From: Phytohabitans aurantiacus
Lineage (GTDB): Bacteria > Actinomycetota > Actinomycetes > Mycobacteriales > Micromonosporaceae
Length of the DNA stretch: 64,000 nucleotides
Direction of reading: 5' to 3'
NCBI RefSeq assembly: GCF_027923225.1
Contig: NZ_BSDI01000001.1
Location: 163,946-227,945 of the forward strand
Shown piece by piece: positions 56,264-64,000 of the stretch. Under the pieces are notes generated by a model. It made no database searches and had not been told where the DNA came from. It was given only the letters and a program-made list of their open reading frames with translations. A program made the position numbers and the translations under genes. Numbering within the stretch: position 1 is the stretch's first letter; every line of letters starts with the position of its first letter.

Positions 56264-57010
56264 ATGACGATCAATGCGGACGGGGTGCTCATCGTGGTGG
56301 CCCTGCTGGCTGGTGCGGCCCTCGGCCCACTCCTGCGTGCGCAGATCCTCCACTTCGCGGTACCCAGTGAAGAAAGCTGGCGACGTGACTGCCCGCAATG
56401 CGGCGCGGCCCTGCTTCCGACCGCATGGCGCGCCCTGCCACCCACCGGGCGTTGCCCGCGGTGCCGGCAGCGGATCGGACCGGCGCCCGGCCTCGTGGAG
56501 GCCGTGGCCGCCGCGACGCTCGCACTCCTCGCATGGCGGGTTTCCGCGCCGCTGCCGCTCGCGGCGCTGTGCTGGGCGGCGGTGTTCGGCGTCGTGCTGG
56601 CGTTCGTCGACGTGGCCGTGCACCGCCTGCCCGACCGCCTGACGCTGCCGGCGGCCGGCGGCACCGCTGTCCTGTTAGGACTGTCGGCGGCGGTGGACGG
56701 CGAGCCCCGCCGCTACGTGGTCGCCCTCGCGAGCGCGCTGGGGCTGGCCGCGTTCTACCTGATCCTGGCGCTGATCGCGCCCGCCGGCATGGGGCTCGGC
56801 GACGTGAAACTCGCGTTGTGCGTGGGCCTGGCGGCGGGCTGGTTCGGCTGGCCAGCGACGGTGATGGCGGCGATGGCCGGCTTCCTGCTCGCCGGCTTTT
56901 ACGCGGTGGCCCTCCTGGTCACAGGCAAGGTGGGCCGCAAGGATCACATCCCTCACGGCCCATTCATGCTGCTCGGCGCCCTGGTCGCGGTGACCCTCGC
57001 CGCGGTGTAG
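56264..57010 (+). CDS. Prepilin peptidase (A24)
   Basis: The 248-residue product has eight helices and the two catalytic Asp sites: FVDVAVHRLPDRLTLPA and GMGLGDVKLALCVGLAAGWF (G-x-G-D). The N-terminal loop has two C-x-x-C pairs (RDCPQCGA and CPRCRQ), as in full-length PilD-type enzymes. ATG 56264 chosen. It cleaves prepilins of the neighbouring Tad locus. Reads away from the pilus operon across a 200-bp gap that must hold both promoters. Confidence 0.85.
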   Translation: MTINADGVLIVVALLAGAALGPLLRAQILHFAVPSEESWRRDCPQCGAALLPTAWRALPPTGRCPRCRQRIGPAPGLVEAVAAATLALLAWRVSAPLPLAALCWAAVFGVVLAFVDVAVHRLPDRLTLPAAGGTAVLLGLSAAVDGEPRRYVVALASALGLAAFYLILALIAPAGMGLGDVKLALCVGLAAGWFGWPATVMAAMAGFLLAGFYAVALLVTGKVGRKDHIPHGPFMLLGALVAVTLAAV

Positions 57011-57044
57011 GGCTCATGGCGAGCCCCACCCGCGGCGAGTGAGA

Positions 57045-58739
57045 TCAACCGCCGGCTACGGCCGTGCCTACCTGGGTACCGGAGACAGTGCCGCCCATGT
57101 ACAGGCCACCCACGGGAGTACCGGAGACGGTGCCGCCGGTGTAGATCCGGTACGTCTGGCCGCGGACGATCTGGCTCGACGAGAGGAGCACGCCGCGGAA
57201 GACCTTGCCGGACCGGTACGCGGCGATCTGGGTACCGGAGGAGTTGACCAGGTGCACGATCGTGCCGGCCGGCTGGTTCGCGCCGAAGGTGTACGACACC
57301 CAGCCCTGCCCGGTGGTGGGCAGCCGGGACGTCGAGGCGGTGATGCCGGTCGCCAGCACGGTACCGCCGGTGAAGGTCAGGGCGCCGTTGGAGTCGAGGC
57401 CGCCCTCGCCACCGCCCCGGGTGGGCGAGCCGGCGGTGACGACGGTGCCGCCGGAGATGGTGAGCGTGCCGTTGGAGTCGATGCCGTCGGTGCCGCCGCT
57501 GACCACGACCTGGCCGCCGGTGATGGTGATGAAGGCGTTCGGCGCCACCTGGGACTCGTTCACACCCTCCTCGGAGGCGTTGAGGGCGTCGTCGGTGGAG
57601 GTCGCGTTGACCGAGCCGCCGCTGATCGTCAGCTTGAGCGCCTCCAGCCCTTCGTAGGACCGGGTCACCGTCACGCTGCCGGCCACGACGTTCAGCGTGG
57701 TCTCGGCGTGCACGCCGTCGTCGGCGGTGGCCACCGTGTGCGTACCGCCGTCGACGACAATCGCGGCGTCGGAGTGGATGCCGTCGTCCGAGGAGTCCAC
57801 CGTGGTCTGGCCGTCGCTGAGCGCGAGCAGGACGCCGGCCTTGAGGCCCTTCGACGAGCCGTCGGCCGGTGGCGGCACGGTGCTGCCACCGCCGGTGCGG
57901 GCGGAGACGGTACCGCCGGACACCACCACGTCGGTGGTCGCGCTGACGCCGTCGCCGGCCGCGGTGACCGACAGCGAGCCGCCCGCCACGTGGACGTACC
58001 CGCGGGTGGCGTCCGCGTCATCGTTGGACTTCACGCCGTCGCCGCCCGACGAGGTGGCGGTCACCGTACCGCTGTTGAGCACCACGTAGTCCTGGCCGCG
58101 GACGGCGTCGTCGACCGCGTTGACCGTCAGGTTGACGGAGTCGATGACCAGGCCGTCCTCGCTGGCGATACCGTCCACCGCGTTGCCCTGCACGGTGAGT
58201 GACCCGGTGCCGGTGATGGTGAGGTTGTCCTCGCTGAACAGGGCGGCGGTCGAGGTGTCGGTGGTCGCGCGGGTACTGGCATCGGTGAGGCGGTTCGTCG
58301 TGCCCGCGTTGACCACCACCATGACCTCGCTCGCGGCGGCGACGTGCAGCGCGGAGGTGGTGGAGTTGGCGATCGTGACGCCGTTCAGCAGGATCCGGAC
58401 GATCCCGGTGCCGGTGCTGTTCACCACGATCCGGCCGTTGGTCAGCGAGCCGGTGAACTGGTAGGTGCCGGCCGCGGTCACGGTCACGGTGCTGCCGCTG
58501 ACCGTCACACCGGTGGCGGTGGTGGTGGCACCGCTGCCGGTGAGCTGTACGGCCCGGACGTCGGCGCTGTTCCAGGCGTGGTCGGCGGCGGAGTCGTGAT
58601 GGGCGGCGTTCGCGGCCATCGCCTGCCCGGCCGCCGGCCCGGCCGCGAGAACGGCCGTGGGGGTACCGGCGACAGCCACGCCGGCGGTGGTGATGGCTGC
58701 CGCCGCGGTGAGCATCGCGATTCGTGGGGAGCGTCGCAT
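57045..58739 (-). CDS. Secreted repeat protein with DUF4353-like carbohydrate-binding domain
   Basis: There are 564 residues. Signal peptide (IAMLTAAAAITTAGVAVAGT) then a long series of about 15 short repeats, each with a turn such as NDDADATRG, SSDDGIHSDAAIVVDGGTH and GGTDGIDSNGTLTISGGTVV; the pattern S-x-D-x-G-x-x-(A/S)-x-x-x-h-x-G-G-x-h-x-h is the right-handed beta-helix of DUF4353 ('CotH-associated carbohydrate-binding'). Its aspartates may bind calcium. It follows a VTC polyphosphate polymerase and a DUF4956 protein, the usual neighbours of this group. No CotH kinase is visible in this window. Confidence 0.8.
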   Translation of the reverse strand: MRRSPRIAMLTAAAAITTAGVAVAGTPTAVLAAGPAAGQAMAANAAHHDSAADHAWNSADVRAVQLTGSGATTTATGVTVSGSTVTVTAAGTYQFTGSLTNGRIVVNSTGTGIVRILLNGVTIANSTTSALHVAAASEVMVVVNAGTTNRLTDASTRATTDTSTAALFSEDNLTITGTGSLTVQGNAVDGIASEDGLVIDSVNLTVNAVDDAVRGQDYVVLNSGTVTATSSGGDGVKSNDDADATRGYVHVAGGSLSVTAAGDGVSATTDVVVSGGTVSARTGGGSTVPPPADGSSKGLKAGVLLALSDGQTTVDSSDDGIHSDAAIVVDGGTHTVATADDGVHAETTLNVVAGSVTVTRSYEGLEALKLTISGGSVNATSTDDALNASEEGVNESQVAPNAFITITGGQVVVSGGTDGIDSNGTLTISGGTVVTAGSPTRGGGEGGLDSNGALTFTGGTVLATGITASTSRLPTTGQGWVSYTFGANQPAGTIVHLVNSSGTQIAAYRSGKVFRGVLLSSSQIVRGQTYRIYTGGTVSGTPVGGLYMGGTVSGTQVGTAVAGG

Positions 58740-58751
58740 GTGGTCGGTGTC

Positions 58752-59537
58752 CTAACTGTCTGGGGTGGACGGTTGGAAGTACCTGCGGAGGGTGCGGCGC
58801 CACCGGTTCGATGGCAGGTGCGGGCGCAGCGCGACCAGACCGGTCGCGTACTTGGAGATGGACGTCGGGCGGTGCCCGCGGGCCCAGAGGAGGCGGTCGA
58901 CGCGGCACGCCGCCGACCCGGTCTTTGTCTCGACCACCGCCATGTCCGGCAGGCACAGCGTGTGGCCGGCGTCGTCCCAGCCCAGATCGACGTCGATGGT
59001 GACCCGGCTCGCGGACGCCGGCAGATAGAGCGTGCCGCGCCGGTAGCGGGTGACGAGGGTGGGGCCGAACACCAGCCCCGCGCCGGTGATCGCGCTGCCG
59101 GCGAGCACGGTGTCGACGAACGCGCGGCCCGGCGCGACGGTGGTGTGGTCGTCCGGCCGGTACGGGAGCCGGCTCTTGACCGTACCGCCGCGTGCCCCCT
59201 CGGTCTTCACCTCGAGCCAGCACGTTGCCGAGTCGAGGTAGCTTCTGGTTCTCACCTTGAATCGGCGGCGGCGCCGGTGTGCGGCGAGCCGGAAACAGGT
59301 GAGGTCCGGGGTGTCGAAGTAGACCGACTCGTAGCGGAAGACGCGCGCGCCGCCGATCTCCAGTACCTGGGTGTCCGGGGCGACGTGGGGCAGCAGGGCG
59401 GCCAACTCGCCGACCGGGAGCACGTACTTGCGGTCCATCCGGGTCTGCAACTCGGCGCGCTCGGTCAGCTCGGGCAGGTCGATCGGCGCCAGTTGATCCA
59501 GAGTGGACAGAGCGGTGTGGACGGTGGCCGCGGTCAC
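58752..59537 (-). CDS. VTC-domain polyphosphate polymerase
   Basis: The 261-residue product matches the VTC4-like tunnel fold: LQTRMDRKYVLPVGELAALL, FRYESVYFDTPDLTCFRLAA, RRRRRFKVRTRSYLDSATCW, LEVKTEGARGGTVKSRLPYR and VVETKTGSAACRVDRLLWAR, with alternating acidic and basic tunnel residues (R-x-R, E-x-K). These make polyphosphate from ATP, or bind triphosphate. GTG 59537 overlaps the upstream stop as GTGA. Confidence 0.88.
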   Translation of the reverse strand: MTAATVHTALSTLDQLAPIDLPELTERAELQTRMDRKYVLPVGELAALLPHVAPDTQVLEIGGARVFRYESVYFDTPDLTCFRLAAHRRRRRFKVRTRSYLDSATCWLEVKTEGARGGTVKSRLPYRPDDHTTVAPGRAFVDTVLAGSAITGAGLVFGPTLVTRYRRGTLYLPASASRVTIDVDLGWDDAGHTLCLPDMAVVETKTGSAACRVDRLLWARGHRPTSISKYATGLVALRPHLPSNRWRRTLRRYFQPSTPDS

Positions 59538-60121
59538 CGGGACAGTCCCACCTCGGCCAGCCGCTGGGTGCCGACACCCGCGCGGTGCGAGTACCGCACT
59601 TCCACCACTGTGGTCTCGTTGACGAGGTCGACACGGTCCACAGTGGCGGTGTGCACCCGCGCGCCGAGAAGCTGCTCCAGTTGGGCGACGAGCGCCACGT
59701 GGTCGGTGACGGCGGAGTCGAGCACCACGACCTGGCGCCGGTAGTTGCGCAGGAGCCGGGGGTGGTCGCCCAGGTACATGACCACGAGGATCAGGGCCAT
59801 CAGCGCCGGTGCGAGCCACGCTGATCCGCCGCTCAGCGGGCCGAGGATGCCCATGGCCAGGGCCGAGAAGTAGTACGCCACCTCGTGCTGGTCCAGCTCG
59901 GTGGAGCGCAGCCGGATGATGGACAGTACGCCGAACAGGCCCAGGCCGAGCCCGGCGCCGACGTCACCGGAGCTCAGCGAGCCGGCGACCGCGAGGACCC
60001 CGACGTTGACGCCGAGATACGCGACGACCAGGTCACGCCGGCGGTGGCGGGGGAAGTAGAGGCCGAAGACGAGTACACAGACCGCGACCAGATCGATCGC
60101 GAAGAGTGCCAGTCGCGTCAT
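59534..60121 (-). CDS. DUF4956 membrane protein
   Basis: The 195-residue product has four membrane helices (LFAIDLVAVCVLVFGLYF; VAYLGVNVGVLAVAGSLS; GLFGVLSIIRLRSTELDQHE; LAPALMALILVVMYLG) and a cytoplasmic domain (VALVAQLEQLLGARVHTATV). The SIIRFRT-type motif IIRLRSTEL is characteristic of DUF4956, which accompanies VTC proteins in bacteria. First gene of the three-gene leftward unit. ATG 60121. Confidence 0.85.
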   Translation of the reverse strand: MTRLALFAIDLVAVCVLVFGLYFPRHRRRDLVVAYLGVNVGVLAVAGSLSSGDVGAGLGLGLFGVLSIIRLRSTELDQHEVAYYFSALAMGILGPLSGGSAWLAPALMALILVVMYLGDHPRLLRNYRRQVVVLDSAVTDHVALVAQLEQLLGARVHTATVDRVDLVNETTVVEVRYSHRAGVGTQRLAEVGLSR

Positions 60122-60249
60122 AGGATGAGCCCTCCAAGGTGTCCGCCTGGTGAACGGCCGTCGCCCCCGCGATGAATGATCGATGGAGATCAATAGACTA
60201 AGGGACGATGGCGCGGCTCAACCTCAGAGTTACCTCAAAGTTTCGCGGC

Positions 60250-60477
60250 TCAGGTGACGCCGATTCGGGGGAATGGCGCGGTGGAGAAGATGACTTCCAC
60301 GGGGACCTCGAAGTATTCGGCCAGGCGCAGGGCCAGGTGGAGGCTCGGGCTGAACTCGCCTCGCTCCAGATAGCCCACCGTCTGGTAGTGCACGCCCAGT
60401 GCCTCGGCGAGTTGGCGGCGCGAGATACCGCGCTCCGCGCGCAGCATCGCGATGCGGTTGTAGATCACCTCGCTCAT
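60250..60477 (-). CDS. Small XRE-family regulator
   Basis: A protein of 75 residues, a compact HTH (IAMLRAERGISRRQLAEALG, VHYQTVGYLERGEFSPSLHL) of the Cro/C1 type with a short C-terminal EVPVEVIFSTAPF tail, as in the YozG-like regulators that sit beside ABC exporters. ATG 60477; GTG 60483 is also possible. It lies 10 bp downstream of the ABC permease gene and probably belongs to its operon. Confidence 0.85.
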   Translation of the reverse strand: MSEVIYNRIAMLRAERGISRRQLAEALGVHYQTVGYLERGEFSPSLHLALRLAEYFEVPVEVIFSTAPFPRIGVT

Positions 60478-60487
60478 CGGCACCGCC

Positions 60488-61339
60488 TCACGTTATCCGC
60501 TGCATTGCCTTTTCCCGGCGGGCCGCCACGCTGGAACCGGACTCCCGCCGGGCCATGCGCCGCAGCACGATCGGTGCCAGGATCAGTCCCGCGATGGCCC
60601 ACACGCCCAGCACACCGGCGGTCTCCAGGTGCCGCCACGAGTGGCCGAACTCGACCGCCGCCATGCTGTCCGGCAGGAGCGCGGATCGCATGCCCAGACC
60701 CAGCCAGTAGATCGGGAAGGCCTGAGCGACGCCCTGAAGCCAGCCGGGAAAGTTGGTGATCGGGTAGAAAATCCCGGACGTCGCGATGAGGCCCATCATC
60801 GGCAGCATGATCAGGCCCATGTTGCGCGGGTTGGAGACTAGCGAGCCGAGGATCGCGCCGATGGGAAACGTGGCCACCATGCCGAGCACCGATACCCAGC
60901 CGAGCGTCAGCCACGCGCCAGGGTCGCCCAGGTTCAGCCCGCCGACGAGACCGGCGCCGGTGACCAGGTACAGCGTGATGCTGACGGCTGTTATCCCGGC
61001 GACCGACACGATCTTGCCGACCAGATACCCGACCATGCCGTTCGGAGTGGCCTTGGCGCGCAGCAGGGTGCCGTCTTCGCGCTCGGTGGCGAGCGCCATG
61101 GCCATGGTGATCAGACCGCCGAACGCCACGGTCATGCCCAGCGCGCTCGGCAGCGTGCGCGAACCCAGCGAGAAGTTGGTGCCCGGAACGGTCGAGCCGC
61201 GCATGAAGAACATGACGAAGAACAGCAGGACGGTGGGAAAGAAGTAGTTCCACAGGTCCTGCGCGTTGGTGAAGGTCTGGCGCATCTCGATCCAGCCGCG
61301 CGAAACGCCGGCGCGGGCCGCGGTCAGCGTGGGCGTCAT
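60488..61339 (-). CDS. ABC-2 type transporter permease
   Basis: The product has 283 residues with six membrane helices, including DLWNYFFPTVLLFFVMFFMR, LGMTVAFGGLITMAMALATE, SVAGITAVSITLYLVTGAGL and NMGLIMLPMMGLIATSGIFY, as in ABC-2/DrrB-type exporters; EREDGTLLRAKATPNGMVGY is the usual cytoplasmic coupling stretch. ATG 61339 overlaps the ATPase stop. Substrate unknown (lipid or drug). Confidence 0.85.
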   Translation of the reverse strand: MTPTLTAARAGVSRGWIEMRQTFTNAQDLWNYFFPTVLLFFVMFFMRGSTVPGTNFSLGSRTLPSALGMTVAFGGLITMAMALATEREDGTLLRAKATPNGMVGYLVGKIVSVAGITAVSITLYLVTGAGLVGGLNLGDPGAWLTLGWVSVLGMVATFPIGAILGSLVSNPRNMGLIMLPMMGLIATSGIFYPITNFPGWLQGVAQAFPIYWLGLGMRSALLPDSMAAVEFGHSWRHLETAGVLGVWAIAGLILAPIVLRRMARRESGSSVAARREKAMQRIT

Positions 61340-62259
61340 CGGATGGCCTCCTCGAACGCGCGGAGGGCGGCGCCACTGCGCCCCGACTCGTACTCCCGCA
61401 CCAGCGCCACGTAGGTGTCCTCCAGGCTGGCCCGGCGCACCTCCAGATCGGCGATGCCCTCGCCGTACTGGGCGAACAGCTCCCGCACGAACCCGGTGGC
61501 GTCGGCCGCGGCGTGCACGAAACGAGCCCCGTCGCGGGTCCACCGGACCTCCGCGTCGGTGGAGACCCGCCGACTCAGCTCGTCTGCGGAGCCGTCCGCG
61601 ATGATCGAGCCACCGGCCAGGATCAGGATGCGGTCGGCCAGCTTCTCGGCCTCGTCGAGATCGTGCGTGGTCAGCAGGATCGTGGTGTCGTCCAGGTCCG
61701 ACAGCCGGTGCACCAGGTCGTGGAACTCGCGGCGGGCCTCCGGATCGAACCCTGCGGTCGGCTCGTCAAGAAAGAGCAACTCGGGGCGACCGACGATGCC
61801 GATCGCCACATCGAGCCGCCGCCGCTGGCCGCCCGAGAGCTGCCCGACCCGCTTGTGCGCGTGCGGCGTGAGCCCGACAGCGTCGACCAGATCGTCCACC
61901 TCCCACGGGCGGCGGACGTGGTCGGTGGAGTAGCTGGCGTAGTACGAGCCGAGGTGCGCCAGCAGTTGGCGCACCCGCCACTTGCTGTGGTCCCGCCACG
62001 ACTGGAGCACCACGCCAAGCCGGGCCCGCCACGCCTCCGTGCCGTGCCCCGGGTCGACACCGAGCACAGAGACCTCGCCGGCCGAGCGGATGCGAAAGCC
62101 CTCCAGGATCTCGATCGTGGTGGTCTTGCCGGCTCCGTTGGGACCGAGCAACGCCAGCACTTCACCCCGTCGCGCGGTGAACGAGACACCCGTGAGCACA
62201 TCCGTCGTGCCGTACCGCATCCGCAGGTCACGGACGTCGATGACCACGTCAGGCGTCAT
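61336..62259 (-). CDS. ABC transporter ATP-binding protein
   Basis: The 307-residue product has Walker A LLGPNGAGKTTTIEILEGFR near 37-56, Q-loop VLQSWRDHS, signature VGQLSGGQRRRLDVAIGIVG near 135-154, Walker B ELLFLDEPTAGFDPEARREF, and switch His in ILLTTHDLDEAEKLADRILI. The C-terminal extension after residue 220 resembles DrrA-type exporters. Start ATG 62259. Starts the exporter operon; the next genes are permease and XRE regulator. Confidence 0.9.
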   Translation of the reverse strand: MTPDVVIDVRDLRMRYGTTDVLTGVSFTARRGEVLALLGPNGAGKTTTIEILEGFRIRSAGEVSVLGVDPGHGTEAWRARLGVVLQSWRDHSKWRVRQLLAHLGSYYASYSTDHVRRPWEVDDLVDAVGLTPHAHKRVGQLSGGQRRRLDVAIGIVGRPELLFLDEPTAGFDPEARREFHDLVHRLSDLDDTTILLTTHDLDEAEKLADRILILAGGSIIADGSADELSRRVSTDAEVRWTRDGARFVHAAADATGFVRELFAQYGEGIADLEVRRASLEDTYVALVREYESGRSGAALRAFEEAIR

Positions 62260-62326
62260 AGATCTCCACCTCCCCGTATGAGAGATCCCGCAAAATGTAG
62301 CAGGTCTACTACGGGTGGAGCCAGAT

Positions 62327-62554
62327 CTATGGACGCGTCCAGGCGATGAAGCGCTCGTACAGCTGCGTTGTCGTGGCGGTGGTCAGCTCGCCGGCCGCGT
62401 GACCGAGCTGGGTCGCCATGTAGACCGCCAGGTTGACCCGTTGCTCGCCGTACTCCTCGCAGAGTTGGTCGCGCGCGGATGCGCACGGCCAGTCCTGGCC
62501 ACATGTCGCACATGTCCAGGCTGGCCGGACCGGCGTATGTTCGCCGGTGGCCAT
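62327..62554 (-). CDS. Small CxxC-motif protein of actinobacteria
   Basis: A protein of 75 residues: PAWTCATCGQDWPCASARDQ (three cysteines, C-x-x-C-x5-C) followed by helical EEYGEQRVNLAVYMATQLGH and the end YERFIAWTRP. It matches a small group often misannotated as flavin reductase in actinobacteria; I see no flavin-binding motif. ATG 62554 with GAGGAGC. Short gap to the ABC operon. Confidence 0.75.
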   Translation of the reverse strand: MATGEHTPVRPAWTCATCGQDWPCASARDQLCEEYGEQRVNLAVYMATQLGHAAGELTTATTTQLYERFIAWTRP

Positions 62555-62673
62555 GCTCCTCACCCCCATCGTCCGGTAGCTGTGAAGGACGGTAGGGGCG
62601 CCGTTGGGCCGCGCCGTGGGGCGCGATGTACGACCTTGCGGAAACCGTGGCGGTGTATGAGGGACGTGGCGTC

Positions 62674-63852
62674 CTACGCCGCGATCCCCATCCGCTCAGC
62701 CAGGCCCACCAGACCCGGAAGGCGCTGCTTACGGCGGCGCGGCAGCAGCTCGGCGATGATCGTGCGGGCGATGGTCTGGTGCGGCAGCATCTCAGCGGCG
62801 AGCGCCTCCACGGTGCGCAGCGTGTCGACGGCGTCCTGCGAACGCCAGTCGCTCATCTGTGCCCAGGCCACATTGAGCAGGTATCGCGCGTGCATCGCGG
62901 TGGGCAGCGCGGCCGGCCGCTCGACGCGCTCGGCCAGCCTTATCGCGTGACGCGGGCGATCGGCGGCGATCGCCACGTCGACCGCCTTCATCGCGGCCAC
63001 CGTCGGCCCGAAGGCCATCCCCACGTACCGGCTGTAGTGGTCGCCGCGCATGCGAGCCGCCGCCGCCTGAACGAGACCCAGCAGTTCCTGCGCCTCCGAC
63101 TGCCGGCCCGACCGGGCGACCGCGGTGGTCGCGTACCGCAGCAGCTCACCCCAGACCGCCACCTGGTCGGTCGACGCCCGGGAGAGCGCCGGCTCGATCG
63201 ACTCGGCGGTCGACACCGCGATGTGCTCGGCCTCGGACCAGAGCCCCTGCCGCGAAAGCACCCACGACCGGGTCGCCTGCTGGCTGGCGTGCAGCAACTC
63301 GTCACCCGACGCCTCGGCGGCACGCATGCCCTCGGTGAGCGCGAGGTGGGCCAGGTCTTCGTGCGCCAGGTGCGCCAGCAGCGCCGCGGTCACCTGCATC
63401 AGCTCGGCCAGCAGCGCGGCCCCGGGCGCACCCGACTCCGAGGCGGCGGCCCGCGCCTCGCCGATCCGCTCGGGCAGCTCGCAGGCCAACTCGCCGTACC
63501 GCCCGGCCCAGTACAGGCGCCACACCTCGGCGACCCGCGGCCGCAGCGCCGTCACGGCCGGCGGCGCCACCTCTGCCGGGCGTATCCCCAGCACCGCGCG
63601 CCGGATCGAGCCCACCTCGCCGTTCGCGGGGCCGGCCGGCAAGCCGCGCGGCTTGCCGAGCAGGTCGGCGGGCGTGACATCGAGCGCGCGGGCCAGCGCG
63701 GTGAGACTGGCGATCCGGGTGGCGTGCCGCTGGCCCTGCTCCAGCTTGCGCACGAGATCGACGGAGACGCCGGCACGCTCGGCGAGGTCACGCTGTGACA
63801 TCGCCCGCCGGCGGCGGAGGGCGGAGAGCTGAGCACCGAGCGTGGACCGCAT
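62674..63852 (-). CDS. XRE-TPR regulator
   Basis: In this 392-residue protein the HTH is at residues 5-65 (LSALRRRRAMSQRDLAERAG, VSVDLVRKLEQGQRHATRIA), then a helical TPR-like region to the end (ELMQVTAALLAHLAHEDLAH, RSWVLSRQGLWSEAEHIAVS and IRLAERVERPAALPTAMHAR). It resembles the family of the prophage regulator at 619. ATG 63852. An inverted repeat overlaps its -10 box, so it probably represses itself. Confidence 0.85.
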   Translation of the reverse strand: MRSTLGAQLSALRRRRAMSQRDLAERAGVSVDLVRKLEQGQRHATRIASLTALARALDVTPADLLGKPRGLPAGPANGEVGSIRRAVLGIRPAEVAPPAVTALRPRVAEVWRLYWAGRYGELACELPERIGEARAAASESGAPGAALLAELMQVTAALLAHLAHEDLAHLALTEGMRAAEASGDELLHASQQATRSWVLSRQGLWSEAEHIAVSTAESIEPALSRASTDQVAVWGELLRYATTAVARSGRQSEAQELLGLVQAAAARMRGDHYSRYVGMAFGPTVAAMKAVDVAIAADRPRHAIRLAERVERPAALPTAMHARYLLNVAWAQMSDWRSQDAVDTLRTVEALAAEMLPHQTIARTIIAELLPRRRKQRLPGLVGLAERMGIAA

Positions 63853-63871
63853 CGCAGCTCCTCGGCCGAGG

Positions 63872-63890
63872 ACCGTCTTATATCGACGGT
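63872..63890 (-). promoter_or_regulatory. -10 box within an inverted repeat upstream of the XRE-TPR gene
   Basis: ACCGTC (63872-63877) and GACGGT (63885-63890) flank TATAAG-like DNA (minus strand GATATAA), 20-40 bp before the ATG. The symmetric arms around a -10-like box suggest an operator for autoregulation. Confidence 0.5.
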
Positions 63891-63897
63891 ACGCTCT

Positions 63898-64000
63898 GCT
63901 AACCGCATGGCGAAGCCCCTAAAGGACGAATGAATTGCTAACGGCGTGGCGAAGCCCCTAAAAGACGAATGAATTGCTAACCGCGTGGCGAAGCCCCTAA
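63898..64000. repeat. Tandem 39-bp repeats at the right window edge
   Basis: Units starting GCTAAC at 63898, 63937 and 63976 repeat every 39 bp, with about four differences between copies one and two; the third runs off the edge after 25 bp. Each carries GGCGAAGCCCCTAAA and GACGAATGAATT. There are no spacers, so it is not a CRISPR array. It lies upstream of the XRE-TPR gene and could include regulator sites. Confidence 0.85.

Noticed and set aside
63898..64000. CRISPR array
   Set aside because: The 39-bp units are contiguous with no unique spacers and no cas gene is present.

Overview
The window is about 64 kb of very GC-rich DNA with actinobacterial codon use. A carotenoid/photolyase cluster, a Tad pilus locus, XRE-TPR regulators, and a tRNA-Glu/Asp/Phe cluster suggest a filamentous actinobacterium. 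Micromonosporaceae is my inference from overall gene style, not something proven here. Positions 273-34636 are a complete-looking integrated siphovirus-type prophage of about 34.3 kb. The rest (1-272 and 34637-64000) is host chromosome or a neighbouring element.

Prophage. The element sits in a tRNA-Phe gene. A 99-bp direct repeat with one mismatch (273-371 and 34538-34636) marks attL and attR; it starts at the first base of the anticodon loop and runs through the tRNA 3' end and its terminator. The tyrosine integrase (33081-34517) lies beside attR and a probable excisionase at 31550-31828. An XRE-type regulator (32036-32461) faces a long leftward operon of tightly overlapping genes (31.4 kb down to 3.7 kb). 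Reading leftward this operon holds: small early proteins, an ECF sigma factor that looks like BldN, an LPXTG surface protein, HNH endonucleases, terminase, portal, MuF-like protein, scaffold, capsid, and head-tail connectors. Then comes an inserted five-gene cassette (two glycosyltransferases, a nucleotidyltransferase, a FkbM methyltransferase and a small membrane protein), a protein with an Lsr2 C-terminal domain, the tail genes with a frameshifted chaperone pair, the tape measure, minor tail proteins, and the lysis genes. Next to attL lies a rightward group that looks like lysogenic-conversion cargo: an XRE-TPR regulator, convergent cutA, three overlapping small genes and a membrane-anchored DUF732-like protein. 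Three copies of a TGTCCNNGGACA palindrome lie in this group.

Chromosome right of the prophage. tRNA genes are followed by a secreted polysaccharide deacetylase, then a light-response module: litR-idi-crtI leftward and crtB-photolyase-flavoprotein rightward from a 65-bp shared promoter. After an EamA transporter, a ScyD-like secreted protein and a PAP2-family membrane protein comes a repeat-rich stretch (45.5-47.4 kb), in which two inverted 149-bp repeats enclose one DUF1707 gene. A Tad/Flp pilus locus follows (48.4-57.0 kb): TadE-like pseudopilins, a candidate pilin, TadC, TadB, TadA, TadZ, CpaB, secreted accessory proteins and a prepilin peptidase, with a LysM membrane protein at its downstream end. 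Next are a VTC-domain polyphosphate polymerase, a DUF4956 membrane protein and a large secreted DUF4353 repeat protein. The window ends with a small XRE regulator, an ABC-2 type exporter, a small zinc-motif protein and an XRE-TPR regulator whose upstream DNA carries 39-bp tandem repeats running off the edge.
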